Positions 32,732 to 41,593 of a stretch of 64,000 nt of DNA are shown here, piece by piece (position 1 is the stretch's first letter; the number at the start of each line of letters is the position of its first letter). The translations under genes and the position numbers were made by a program. The stretch covers positions 1,798,001 through 1,862,000 of the forward strand of contig NZ_CP141823.1 of NCBI RefSeq assembly GCF_035621455.1. The letters run 5' to 3'. The notes beneath the pieces are model-generated. The model had not been told where the DNA came from, did not search any database, and worked only from the letters and a program-made list of their open reading frames with translations. This DNA comes from Vibrio natriegens NBRC 15636 = ATCC 14048 = DSM 759. GTDB taxonomy: Bacteria; Pseudomonadota; Gammaproteobacteria; Enterobacterales; Vibrionaceae.

Positions 32732-33289
32732 AATTAACGCGACGATAGCACCGACCGTGTCACATAGAATGTCTTTCTGGGCATCCCATATATCACCTTG
32801 TGAACCCAGAAAGGCAATGCCTTCATCGCCACCAGCAATAGCGGCGTACCACCACTCAATGATTTCATAGCCTGCTGCTAAAGACATAATGGCAAATAAG
32901 GCAAACCAACAAGAAAACTTAACATTGAGCTTCTTTTTATATATCAAATATTCTGCGATCGGATAGGCGTACAAACCGATCGAGAAGTGCGCGACCCGAT
33001 CAAAATTGTTTCTTTCTGATCCAATCAAATTGTTAAACCAGTCAAACGGAACTTCAGCGAACGTATATTTTGCTCCGACAGTATGCAGGCACAGCCAGAT
33101 AAACATCAATACATAGGCCGTGTTACTAAATTGATATCGATTTGAAATAATCCAAATCGCAATCAGGATACCAATTGCCGGAAAAATTTCGGCAAACCAA
33201 ACCGCCCGTGAGTTGGGCTCCAATGCTGAAAACAGAAACACGACGGCATAAATAATCGTTAGTCCCAACAGTGTAGAAGTGCTTTTCAT
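32693..33289 (-). CDS. yjdF: DUF2238 (YjdF-like) inner-membrane protein
   Basis: 198-residue protein with about six hydrophobic helices. The DUF2238 signature is clear: HTVGAKYTFAEVPFDWFN, NNFDRVAHFSIGLYAYPIAE, GYEIIEWWYA and the acidic GDIWDAQKDILCDTVGAI. This pattern of NxFDRxxHF and D(I)WDxQxD resembles a membrane-embedded metal or lipid enzyme, but no activity is established. It is convergent with cutA and the two reading frames overlap by 39 bases at their 3' ends. Confidence 0.87.
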   Translation of the reverse strand: MKSTSTLLGLTIIYAVVFLFSALEPNSRAVWFAEIFPAIGILIAIWIISNRYQFSNTAYVLMFIWLCLHTVGAKYTFAEVPFDWFNNLIGSERNNFDRVAHFSIGLYAYPIAEYLIYKKKLNVKFSCWFALFAIMSLAAGYEIIEWWYAAIAGGDEGIAFLGSQGDIWDAQKDILCDTVGAIVALILMSAQRRLTKPL

Positions 33290-33550
33290 AAGTTATTCGA
33301 TCCTTCACTTGGTTTTTTACGACAAGTTAAACGAAATGAGTACTGCTCAACTTATCGATGTCATAATTACATTTAATTGAACGCTGTGCAATTGTTTGTT
33401 TCCAGTGATATTGATAACGATAACTGTTGGATAATATACAGACCGCGCAACATTGAAGCGTTTGCGCGTGCACATTTCATTAAAGTTTGATTTACAACAT
33501 GTCCGTACATAGAATCCGTGACTCAACCAAATAAAAAAAGAAGTAAAGTC

Positions 33551-34390
33551 ATGAAACTGGAAACTGTCGATTACCTTGCTGATGATGCTGCTCAACAGTT
33601 CGTTGCATCTCTACGCGAAACTGGGTTTGGCGTGTTAAAGAACCATCCTATTCCTCAAGAGTTGGTGGAATCAATTTACAATAACTGGCAGGCTTTTTTT
33701 AGCTCTGAACAAAAAAATGATTTTCACTTTAACGTTGATACACAAGATGGTTACTTCCCGCCTTCTGTTTCTGAAGTAGCGAAAGGGCATTCAGTAAAAG
33801 ATATAAAAGAATATTTTCATGTTTACCCTTGGGGTCAGATCCCTGAGCAGCTAAAAGCCGAGATTCTGGAGTATTACCAGCGGGCGGATGCTTTTGCTCA
33901 AGAACTTTTAGGTTGGGTTGAGCAGTATGCACCTGAAGAAGTTCAGGAAAGGTTTTCAATCGCGCTGTCAGAAATGATCAACAACAGCCAAAAAACATTG
34001 CTTCGAGTTCTACATTACCCACCGATGACTGGTGAAGAAGAGCCGGGCGCAATCCGTGCTGCTGCGCATGAAGACATCAACCTACTTACGGTATTGCCAG
34101 CTGCAAACGAGCCGGGTCTACAGGTTAAGAGCAAAGAAGGTGAGTGGATCGATGTACCATGTGACTTCGGTAACTTGATCATCAATATCGGTGACATGCT
34201 TCAAGAAGCATCAGGTGGATACTTCCCATCAACAACGCATCGCGTTATCAACCCAACGGGTGGACGTCAGGATAAATCGCGTATTTCATTACCGCTGTTC
34301 TTACACCCGAAACCAGATGTGGTACTTTCAGAGCGTTACACTGCGCATAGCTACCTGATGGAACGCTTACGCGAACTTGGTGTAATTTAA
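33551..34390 (+). CDS. 2-oxoglutarate/Fe(II) oxygenase (isopenicillin N synthase-like)
   Basis: 279 residues from ATG 33551 (MKLETVDYLADDAAQQFVAS); the ten upstream codons lack a start with a ribosome-binding site. N-terminal DIOX_N-like part (TGFGVLKNHPIP) and a jelly-roll oxygenase core. Iron ligands: His and Asp in AAHEDINLLTVLP, His in TTHRVINPTGG; 2-oxoglutarate Arg in SRISLPLFLHPKP. Substrate unknown; bacterial members oxidise diverse small molecules. A terminator-like hairpin follows the stop, so it is probably a single-gene unit. Confidence 0.85.
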   Translation: MKLETVDYLADDAAQQFVASLRETGFGVLKNHPIPQELVESIYNNWQAFFSSEQKNDFHFNVDTQDGYFPPSVSEVAKGHSVKDIKEYFHVYPWGQIPEQLKAEILEYYQRADAFAQELLGWVEQYAPEEVQERFSIALSEMINNSQKTLLRVLHYPPMTGEEEPGAIRAAAHEDINLLTVLPAANEPGLQVKSKEGEWIDVPCDFGNLIINIGDMLQEASGGYFPSTTHRVINPTGGRQDKSRISLPLFLHPKPDVVLSERYTAHSYLMERLRELGVI

Positions 34391-34407
34391 ACCTAATCGT
34401 TGACTAC

Positions 34408-34441
34408 TAAGGCTGGTGGCTTGATGCTATCGGCCTTTTTT
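34408..34441 (+). terminator. Probable terminator of the oxygenase gene
   Basis: AAGGC(TG) and (CG)GCCTT arms with an imperfect middle, followed by a T run. It lies 18 bases past the stop and inside the longest possible reading of the next gene, supporting the later start for that gene. Confidence 0.6.
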
Positions 34442-34465
34442 GTTTCTACTTTTAAGGAAGGAAAA

Positions 34466-35080
34466 TTGGCATTACAAAGCGAGATAAATCAATACGGTGA
34501 GATAGATAATCCGTTGCTGTGGCCCATATTGGAGATCCTTGGAAAACACCCTTCAGGTTGGAAAGTACACACTTTAGCCAGTCAGCTACGTGAACTAGGG
34601 TACATTCACCAGTTTGACCCATCTCCAGATAAGGACTTGTTTAAAAGAAACTTCCTTATCATGAACGCGTTATATCTGCTTCAAGAGCATTTATATCCGG
34701 AACAATGGCTTTGTGTCGAGGCAATGAATATTTCCCTTATAGGGGATGCAGACTCGTCACTTAACGCGATTGATCATCTCGATCCTTTGCGCGAGTATTA
34801 CCTTAATTGGACTCATTTTGAAGCAAGTGAGAGCGAAGTTCGCGGCCTACTCAAAGAATTTTGGCAAACTTATCAACGCTACATCGGTGGGCATTCTATC
34901 AGTGATATGGATAAGTCTAAGGCGCTAGCACTGTTTGAATTAGAAAGCTCGGCAACGCAGGAAGAGGTCCGAAAACGTTGGCGTAAACTGGCTTTTCGTT
35001 GGCATCCTGACTGTGAAGGTGGTGACGCTGACCGTTTTAGAATGTTATGTAAGGCGTGGAACGTCCTTCGAGACAAGTAA
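34466..35080 (+). CDS. DnaJ-related protein with C-terminal J domain
   Basis: 204 residues from TTG 34466, which has AAGGAAGG four bases upstream; a longer reading from 34400 would run through a terminator. N-terminal about 130 residues match the 'DNA-J related' domain (NPLLWPILEILGKHPSGWKVHTLASQL, FKRNFLIMNALYLLQE); the C-terminal J domain is at about 150-204 with the HPD tripeptide in FRWHPDCEGG. It lacks G/F and zinc domains. Likely a DnaK cochaperone with a specific client; the client is unknown. Confidence 0.85.
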   Translation: MALQSEINQYGEIDNPLLWPILEILGKHPSGWKVHTLASQLRELGYIHQFDPSPDKDLFKRNFLIMNALYLLQEHLYPEQWLCVEAMNISLIGDADSSLNAIDHLDPLREYYLNWTHFEASESEVRGLLKEFWQTYQRYIGGHSISDMDKSKALALFELESSATQEEVRKRWRKLAFRWHPDCEGGDADRFRMLCKAWNVLRDK

Positions 35081-35081
35081 T

Positions 35082-35108
35082 AAAGGCAGCACAAATCGGC
35101 TGCCTTTA
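35082..35108 (+). terminator. Bidirectional terminator
   Basis: TAAAGGCAGC/GCTGCCTTTA with an 8-base loop between convergent genes. Confidence 0.85.
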
Positions 35109-35126
35109 TATTTGCGATGTCGTCGG

Positions 35127-36782
35127 TTAGTGTGACGGCTTGAATTGAGATTTACGCATACGGTTTAATGCTGCCATCACATCCAGTGTGCGAGGCTTAG
35201 CTAAGTCACCTTGTTTTGGTAACGATGCATGCCATTCTGCAGATAACATCTCTTCGATTTCTTTCGCTGGATTTTCACACCAGCCTGGAAGTTGTGCCAA
35301 CTGGAACCAAAGCCAACCAATCGTGTTCACTTCGTCAGCGGATTCCAACTGTTCCAGAGCACTTAAATCGGTAAATTCCTTACCGAAGCGAAGTGAATCT
35401 TTGCCCTTGGCATTCACGCGGAACTTACCATCGGTCAGGATATTCATTAACGCCACACGGTTTAACGCTCGTGGACGGAACGTTTTCAATGCTTCTTCCG
35501 ATTCGTTATGACGCTGAGTTGGATGCTGATCGATGACCTGTTTCGCTTTCTCAGTCACATCGACCGCTTGGTAGTCGTGCATCTGAATAACGGTATCCGC
35601 CACATCCAGATAATCACCAGAGCCACCCATTACGATGATCGTGGAAATATCGAGCTCATCTCTGAGTTGTCCGATGCGATCAACCAGTGGTGTAATTGGC
35701 TCATCGCCTTTCGCCACTAATGCCTGCATGCGCTCATCACGAATCATAAAGTTTGTTGCCGAGGTATCTTCATCGATAAGCAGAGAGGTTGCTCCTGCTT
35801 CGATGGACTCTTGCAGCCATGCGGCTTGAGACGTTGAGCCTGAAGCATCTTGGGTCGCAAAATCAGCGGTATCTTTACCCATTGGCAGATGATTAATGTA
35901 GTTCGACAGATTTAAGTGATGAACACAGCGTCCATCTTCAGCGCGAATCTTCATTGATTTATTGTCAGTGACAACATACTCACGACCATCTTCTGGAATG
36001 TGATCGTAAATCGAACGTTCAATAGCATTCAGTAAGGTGGATTTACCATGAAAACCGCCACCAACAATGAGCGAGATGCCTTTTGGGATACCTAAACCGG
36101 TGATATAACCTTTGTTTGGAGCATGCAGAGTCACTTGTAGCGATTCCGGTGCCTTAAATTCGACGGCATCTTTCATCGGTAAGTCACAGTTACCAGCCAC
36201 GCGAGGAAGAACACTGCCATTTGCAACGAATGCAACTAAATTATTTGCTTCCAATTGTTCTCTAAGCGCATCTTGATCTTCCACAACCTGACAATGCTTT
36301 ATCAGCGCATCTTTATCTAGCTCACGTTCGAGCGTTGCGCGTCTAATAAATTTAGGTAAGTGGAAAGTCAGAATGTTATTGGCCTTCTTACCAAGTACTG
36401 AGCGGCCTTCAGCTGGAAGATTCACTCGAAAACGCAGTTCAATACCTTCTTCAGTAAACAGAACGGCAGTATTGTCGAGTACCGTTTGGCCGTTCAAAGC
36501 GATGGAAACGGAGTTTTCTTGCTTGGCAAAAAGGTCAAAACTGCGAGCGATAAAATCTCGTGCAGCTCGCTGGAACGCCGCGGATTCATTTCTTAACCAC
36601 TCAAGACCAGTTAGAGACCATTCGCGAGTTGCACGCAAGCGAGAAGCAGAAGCATAAGGGTCACCTTGAATGTGGTCGATAAACAAAGTGAAATCAGTAA
36701 AGTCATATTGACCTTTGATTTGCTGGTAAGCACGGTAGTTCTGCTTTTCAATTTTCTTAAGCGTGGCAGTTAACTGATCCAT
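35127..36782 (-). CDS. ABC-ATPase-domain protein (PF09818 type)
   Basis: 551-residue soluble ATPase of the predicted 'ABC_ATPase' family, which includes trypanosome MRB1590. N-terminal domain to about residue 220 (YQQIKGQYDFTDFTLFIDHI), then a P-loop GGGFHGKST (241-249), an ABC-like signature ASGSTSQA (313-320), Walker B TSLLIDEDTSATNFM (Asp337-Glu338) and a switch-like VMGGSGDYL. It has no membrane partner, so it is not a transporter. Relatives are thought to act on RNA; function in bacteria is unknown. Full length and intact; monocistronic. Confidence 0.85.
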   Translation of the reverse strand: MDQLTATLKKIEKQNYRAYQQIKGQYDFTDFTLFIDHIQGDPYASASRLRATREWSLTGLEWLRNESAAFQRAARDFIARSFDLFAKQENSVSIALNGQTVLDNTAVLFTEEGIELRFRVNLPAEGRSVLGKKANNILTFHLPKFIRRATLERELDKDALIKHCQVVEDQDALREQLEANNLVAFVANGSVLPRVAGNCDLPMKDAVEFKAPESLQVTLHAPNKGYITGLGIPKGISLIVGGGFHGKSTLLNAIERSIYDHIPEDGREYVVTDNKSMKIRAEDGRCVHHLNLSNYINHLPMGKDTADFATQDASGSTSQAAWLQESIEAGATSLLIDEDTSATNFMIRDERMQALVAKGDEPITPLVDRIGQLRDELDISTIIVMGGSGDYLDVADTVIQMHDYQAVDVTEKAKQVIDQHPTQRHNESEEALKTFRPRALNRVALMNILTDGKFRVNAKGKDSLRFGKEFTDLSALEQLESADEVNTIGWLWFQLAQLPGWCENPAKEIEEMLSAEWHASLPKQGDLAKPRTLDVMAALNRMRKSQFKPSH

Positions 36783-36905
36783 GAAAATATTGGCCTTTTT
36801 ATTAGAAGCGGGCGGCGATTATAGGAATCACCGACTATAGAGTAAAGAAGTATACGGCAATATACCGGTAAGACTGACCGCTAAACTGGAAAATCCATAA
36901 CGAAT

Positions 36906-38828
36906 TTATTTAGGCGCAAACTCGGACGAATAGGTGGGCCGCTCATCTAATGGACGCTGACTGAGTAGGCCTTGCTCAAATTCATTACAGGGCATGGGTT
37001 TGCCATAGAGAAATCCTTGTACTATGTCGCAGCCTTCTTCAATTAAAAACTGCTCCTGGCTTGTAGACTCAACACCTTCCACGACGACGTGAAGCTCAAG
37101 TTTTTTGACGATGTGGATAATGGAGCGAATAATTGCTCGATCGTTTTCTGATTTATCCATTTGCTGTACAAAGCTCTTATCAACTTTTATGGCATCAAAT
37201 GGGTACTTCTTCAGATAACTAAATGAGGCAAATCCGGTGCCAAAGTCATCAAGTGACAATGTCACGCCAAGCTGATGTAGTTTATTGAGTGTTGTCACCG
37301 CAAGCGTTTCATCGGCGATTAAGGCACTTTCAGTAACTTCCAATTCGATAAACTGGGGTGGGAGATGAAACGCTTCGAGAAGGTGCTCAACCTGATCGGC
37401 AAAGTTAACGTTTTGTAATTGGATAGGAGAGACATTAACCGCAATTTTAAAGTTATCCGTCATCTCTGACCATTGCTTAGCTTTTGCTATCGCGGTACGA
37501 AGAACAAATAATCCGACTTCAAATATTAAGCCATTCTGCTCGGCCATTCGGATCAATGCTTCGTTGGAGACGTCGCCTAATACCGGATGCCGCCAACGCA
37601 ATAAGGCTTCAGCGCCAACCCATTCGTGCGTGGTGGGGTTAACCTTTGGCTGAAAGTAGAGCATGAGATCATCATTACGTACGGCTTGTAATAAATAGCC
37701 TTCTAGCTGGCTATGGCTGTTAAGGTCGTTTGAATGACTTTCACTAAAGTATCGGTATGCTTCCCCAGATTCTTTACACAACAGCATGGCATAACAGGCG
37801 TTTTGCAGCAGTTGCTTGGCGTTGCTATTTCTTTGGGCCCTGACCACACCGATGTAGGAGTGTAAGTGAACCTCAGTCCTATTATTGTAAAAGTTGCCCA
37901 CGCTTACGCTGGAAATCTCTTCAAGTAATTGAGTGAGCTTGCTCTCTATATCATCCCCGGAGACTAACAGCACCAAGTCATTAGAACTCGGTCTTCCTGT
38001 AACAAAACTGGAAACACGTTCGGAAAGGCGCGAATGAAATTCTTTGAGTATTTCGTCAAAGGCTTCGAATCCATATCGTGTTTGTATACTTCTCGCGTTA
38101 CTAAAGCCGATATTGATGATGACGAGAGATTGCGTATCGTCTTTAAGCGCTTGAAGAGATTTTTCAACTACCTGCTCTAAAGCGGACCGATTTAAGAATC
38201 CCGTGCCTTGATCGTGAGTTTTCTGATAGCTTACTTGTTTCTCTGCAGCTTTGCGCCGATCGATTTCTTTGGTTAATGAATAACTTAGTTGCGCAAGGTC
38301 TGTGGTTCTGTTTTCTACACGGTTCTGTAGTTCATGGTTCAGGCGCAATAGCTTGTGCTGCTGAAACACGACCGCAAGCTGAGCTTCGATGGAGTCTTTG
38401 AACGTGCTCATTAACTGAAGATACGTTTCACTGAACTTGTTAGCTTTAGAATCTAGCATACAAATAGTCCCGAACACCTCGCCATTAGGCCAAAGTAACG
38501 GAAGGCCAGAATAGGATACCATTCCAAGTTTTATATCGGGGTTGCTGCACCACGCTTCGTCTTCTGGGGCGTAAGGAACTATCAGCTCCTGCTGGTTATT
38601 AATTACATACTCGCAATATAAACCGCTGCCGTGTGATTCCTTGTCTCCGGGCTTGTAAGGGTTTCCTGGCGTGTTGCTTGAGGTATTTACTTCAAGGTAG
38701 TCCTGGTGGGCACGCATGATAAGTGTGGTCGGCACTTCACCTATTTGAGCAAGCAGGTTGACTATCTCTTGCCAACTTTTTTGCATGGAGTCAGGGATTT
38801 TATAATCTAATGTCTGAATTCTCCCCAT
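36906..38828 (-). CDS. GAF-GGDEF(degenerate)-EAL c-di-GMP phosphodiesterase
   Basis: 640 residues from ATG 38828 (MGRIQTLDYKIPDSMQ), with AAAGGA nine bases upstream. A GAF sensor occupies about 15-165 (YCEYVINNQQELIVPYAPED, NGEVFGTICMLD), then a coiled coil, and a GGDEF-like domain whose signature is SSNDL instead of GGDEF, so cyclase activity should be lost. The EAL domain is intact: GAEALLRWRHP, ELEVTESALI, SLDDFGTGFASFSYL, IKVDKSFV, VVEGVES. Predicted cytoplasmic phosphodiesterase controlled by a ligand or redox signal at the GAF. The degenerate GGDEF may bind GTP as an allosteric site, as known for CC3396-like proteins (inference). Confidence 0.9.
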   Translation of the reverse strand: MGRIQTLDYKIPDSMQKSWQEIVNLLAQIGEVPTTLIMRAHQDYLEVNTSSNTPGNPYKPGDKESHGSGLYCEYVINNQQELIVPYAPEDEAWCSNPDIKLGMVSYSGLPLLWPNGEVFGTICMLDSKANKFSETYLQLMSTFKDSIEAQLAVVFQQHKLLRLNHELQNRVENRTTDLAQLSYSLTKEIDRRKAAEKQVSYQKTHDQGTGFLNRSALEQVVEKSLQALKDDTQSLVIINIGFSNARSIQTRYGFEAFDEILKEFHSRLSERVSSFVTGRPSSNDLVLLVSGDDIESKLTQLLEEISSVSVGNFYNNRTEVHLHSYIGVVRAQRNSNAKQLLQNACYAMLLCKESGEAYRYFSESHSNDLNSHSQLEGYLLQAVRNDDLMLYFQPKVNPTTHEWVGAEALLRWRHPVLGDVSNEALIRMAEQNGLIFEVGLFVLRTAIAKAKQWSEMTDNFKIAVNVSPIQLQNVNFADQVEHLLEAFHLPPQFIELEVTESALIADETLAVTTLNKLHQLGVTLSLDDFGTGFASFSYLKKYPFDAIKVDKSFVQQMDKSENDRAIIRSIIHIVKKLELHVVVEGVESTSQEQFLIEEGCDIVQGFLYGKPMPCNEFEQGLLSQRPLDERPTYSSEFAPK

Positions 38829-38942
38829 ATTGTCGTCCTTTACTGTAGTTTCACATCCTGTGAATTGAAGCCTATTGTGGCATTCGTTATTTATATCACT
38901 GCTTATACTCATTAAGTATAGAGGTGGGTCAGCGCGAGATAT

Positions 38943-38970
38943 AAAAAAGTCCTGAAAATGATTCAGGACT
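38943..38970 (-). terminator. Terminator of fabV
   Basis: Perfect 9-bp stem AGTCCTGAA/TTCAGGACT with a 5-base loop and a T run on the minus strand, 48 bases after the fabV stop. Confidence 0.85.
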
Positions 38971-39017
38971 CTTAATAGTTGCAAGTTGTCTCAGATCTGA
39001 AACATGCGAAATGACAC

Positions 39018-40217
39018 TTAAGGTTTAAGTAACGCTAGGTCTTCGATTGAAACGTCTTGAGAGTAGTCGACATCAGCAAAGTTGAAGCCATTGAGCTTCA
39101 TGAATTCATCTTTGAAACCCTGATAGTCGCCAACCTGCTTGAAGTTATCGCCGTTCATTTGCTCAACAAGCTGTTTTACCTCTTGCTGTACTTGTGGGTC
39201 TAATTCAAGGTCATCGATTCTGATCAGCCTTTCGCCATCCACGGGAACAGTTGTGTGACTGTACAGCTTGGTGGTGAACAAGCGTTGCATCTGCTCAATG
39301 CATCGCTCATGCGTGCCTTTTTCTTTCATAACACGGTAAAGTGCCAGTAAATAAGGCGATAAGGCGGGGATGAACACACTCGCTTTGGTAACGAGCGCTT
39401 TACAAACGGTCGCGTAAGCGCCACCACCAAAGTTAGCCAGCTTGAGGTTTAATGCATGGCTGGTCTGGTGAAGATCGATTTTTGCACGGCCTAAAGTACC
39501 GTCCAAGTAAATAGGGTGAGTGAGTTCTGGCCCCATGTATGAGAATGCGATGGTTTGGCAACCTTCAGCAAGTGACTCTGCATTGATTAACGCATCAATC
39601 CAGCTTTCCCAGTCTTCGCCGCCCATCACTTTGATGGTAGCTTCTGCTTCCTCTTCGGTTGCAGGCTGCAGAGTGCTCTCTATCCACTGATCATTTTCCA
39701 GCATGATAGACGCGCCAGTGACCGGTTCACCAATCGGCTTGATGACACTGCGCCAGAACTCATCACTGTTTGGTTTTGGACGAATACCTGTCGCCAGACT
39801 GTAAATCACTAAGTCTACTTCACCTTCGAAATAGGTCTCAATAGCCTCAATGACTTCAGTACGTACAGTGTCTGAGAACGCGTCGCCGACAATATTGATT
39901 GCAGTACGACCAGCATTATTCGCTTCTTGTTTGAAAAAGATATTGTTGTACCAGCCAGCACTACCAACGCCTTTCTCCGATGGACCATGTTCAAACGAGA
40001 CGCCAATGGTATCGGCTTCTGCACCACCGAAAGTAAGCGCAATGCGAGCGGCAAGCCCAAAACCAGAAGAGGCACCAATAATCAAAACCCGTTTCGGTCC
40101 GTTTTTGATTTGCGGTGCTTGTTTTACGTAATCTATTTGCTCTTTTACTGATGCATGACATCCGTATGGATGTGCAGAACGAGCAACAACACCTTGAATT
40201 AAAGGTTCTATTCGCAT
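39018..40217 (-). CDS. fabV: Enoyl-ACP reductase FabV (triclosan-tolerant)
   Basis: 399-residue NADH-dependent enoyl-ACP/trans-2-enoyl-CoA reductase, last step of fatty-acid elongation. First characterised in V. cholerae, and this protein follows it almost word for word: MRIEPLIQGVVARSAHPYGC, nucleotide motif GASSGFGLAARIALTFGGA, and the active site Y-x8-K in HPIYLDGTLGRAKIDLHQTS. FabV enzymes are poorly inhibited by triclosan. GAGG is 12 bases before the start, and an inverted repeat surrounds the promoter-proximal region. Near tesA, so two acyl-chain enzymes sit together. Confidence 0.97.
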   Translation of the reverse strand: MRIEPLIQGVVARSAHPYGCHASVKEQIDYVKQAPQIKNGPKRVLIIGASSGFGLAARIALTFGGAEADTIGVSFEHGPSEKGVGSAGWYNNIFFKQEANNAGRTAINIVGDAFSDTVRTEVIEAIETYFEGEVDLVIYSLATGIRPKPNSDEFWRSVIKPIGEPVTGASIMLENDQWIESTLQPATEEEAEATIKVMGGEDWESWIDALINAESLAEGCQTIAFSYMGPELTHPIYLDGTLGRAKIDLHQTSHALNLKLANFGGGAYATVCKALVTKASVFIPALSPYLLALYRVMKEKGTHERCIEQMQRLFTTKLYSHTTVPVDGERLIRIDDLELDPQVQQEVKQLVEQMNGDNFKQVGDYQGFKDEFMKLNGFNFADVDYSQDVSIEDLALLKP

Positions 40218-40220
40218 GTT

Positions 40221-40275
40221 GTTATCTAACCTCGATGAATGAAATCGTGTTCAGAATAACCTAAAGTTAGATAAC
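40221..40275. repeat. Inverted repeat flanking the fabV upstream region
   Basis: GTTATCTAAC (40221-40230) and its exact complement GTTAGATAAC (40266-40275), separated by 35 bases. The first arm sits 3-13 bases before the fabV ATG, between its Shine-Dalgarno and start. Could be two half-operators of a fatty-acid regulator or a leader hairpin. Confidence 0.75.
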
Positions 40276-40299
40276 ACTTATTGAGCTAGACCATTAAAA

Positions 40300-40902
40300 C
40301 TACAAATGTTTAATCAATTCTTGAGCAACGAAATCAGCGATCCATGGCTGCGCTTCCGGCTTAGGGTGAAGGCCGTCATTCATCATCCAATCTGGCTTCG
40401 TAACCAGATGCTCCAGAAAGAAAGGCATTAATTGCACTTGCTGATGTTCTGCTAATTTTGGATAGATATCGTAAAACATGTCACTGTAACGTTTACCGTA
40501 ATTTGGCGGAACACGAATTTGCATCATGATGACTTCCGCACCAAAATCTTTGATCATAGTAATCATTTTGGAGAGATTTGACGTAATAAGCTTAGGCGGG
40601 AAACCTCGAAGGCCATCATTTGCACCCAGTTCAATGAGAACGATGGATGGTGAATGTTGTTCAAGAAGTTGAGGAAGGCGGGCCAGACCATTGCCAGTGG
40701 TATCACCTGAGATACTGCCATTAATAACTGTTACAGTTTGGCCATGTTCTAAAAGAACGTCAGGGAGTAAGCTAGGCCAACTCTTCTCAATCGGCATATT
40801 GTAGCCAGCACTTAGGCTGTCACCTAAAACAAGCAGTTTTTCGTTAGCGAACGCCGTAACAGAAAAACAAAAAAAGAGAACTAAGGAAAGTAATCGAATC
40901 AT
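40300..40902 (-). CDS. tesA: Multifunctional acyl-CoA thioesterase I/lysophospholipase L1
   Basis: 200-residue SGNH hydrolase exported to the periplasm. Signal MIRLLSLVLFFCFSVTAFA, cleavage after AFA; mature start NEKLLVLGDSLSAGYNMP carries the nucleophile Ser29. Block III GANDGLRG supplies Asn, and the Asp-His pair is in NDGLHPKPEAQ. Same organisation as E. coli TesA. Start at ATG 40902, as the upstream reading would disturb the signal peptide. It is divergent from ybbA, as in E. coli, but here the two start codons overlap (the four bases CATG at 40900-40903). Confidence 0.95.
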   Translation of the reverse strand: MIRLLSLVLFFCFSVTAFANEKLLVLGDSLSAGYNMPIEKSWPSLLPDVLLEHGQTVTVINGSISGDTTGNGLARLPQLLEQHSPSIVLIELGANDGLRGFPPKLITSNLSKMITMIKDFGAEVIMMQIRVPPNYGKRYSDMFYDIYPKLAEHQQVQLMPFFLEHLVTKPDWMMNDGLHPKPEAQPWIADFVAQELIKHL

Positions 40903-41593
40903 GCAAACACCTGTACTCAAAGCACCTATTGTTCAAGCGAATTTAGTTTCTAAACAAGTCTCTACTAATAACGAACGTTTAACAATCCTTAAAGATGTAA
41001 ATATTGACATCAGAAAAGGAGAAAAAATTGCAATAGTTGGCACTTCGGGGGCGGGTAAGTCGACGTTAATGACGCTTCTTGCTGGCCTTGACACGCCGAC
41101 ATCTGGAGAAATTACTTTACTCGGTAACGAACTATCCAAGCTCGACGATGAAGAGCGTGCGAAGATTCGGGCAGATTCATTGGGCTTTGTTTTTCAGAGT
41201 TTCTTATTAATACCGAGTCTTACGGCATTGCGTAACGTGACTCTGCCATGCCTACTGCGTGGGGACGTCGAAGATGAATTAAGAGCCTCAGAATTACTTA
41301 AAGCCGTTGGGCTAGAGAAACGGCTTGACCACCTTCCTAGCCAGCTTTCTGGTGGAGAACAGCAGCGAGTCGCCCTTGCACGTGCATTTATGACGCAACC
41401 GGAACTACTATTTGCGGATGAGCCAACAGGCAATTTAGATCACCAAACCGCTGATAAAGTGATTGAGTTGTTATTTGATCTCAATGAACAGCATGGCACC
41501 ACGCTCATTTTGGTCACTCACGATAGTCATTTAGCTGATCGATGTGACCGTATTTATCGCATGGAGGCGGGTGAGCTTAAGGAGGCGATATAA
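40901..41593 (+). CDS. ybbA: ABC transporter ATP-binding protein YbbA
   Basis: 230-residue MacB/LolD-type ATPase. Walker A VGTSGAGKSTLM, Q-loop GFVFQSF, signature LSGGEQQRVALARAF, Walker B ELLFADEPTGNLD, H-loop LVTHD. Works with the co-operonic permease YbbP (stop TAA overlaps its ATG by one base). The complex belongs to type VII ABC systems, mechanotransmitters rather than classic transporters; in E. coli it is linked genetically to TesA. Start ATG 40901 shares two bases with the tesA start on the other strand; AAGGAAAG is about ten bases upstream. Confidence 0.95.
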   Translation: MQTPVLKAPIVQANLVSKQVSTNNERLTILKDVNIDIRKGEKIAIVGTSGAGKSTLMTLLAGLDTPTSGEITLLGNELSKLDDEERAKIRADSLGFVFQSFLLIPSLTALRNVTLPCLLRGDVEDELRASELLKAVGLEKRLDHLPSQLSGGEQQRVALARAFMTQPELLFADEPTGNLDHQTADKVIELLFDLNEQHGTTLILVTHDSHLADRCDRIYRMEAGELKEAI

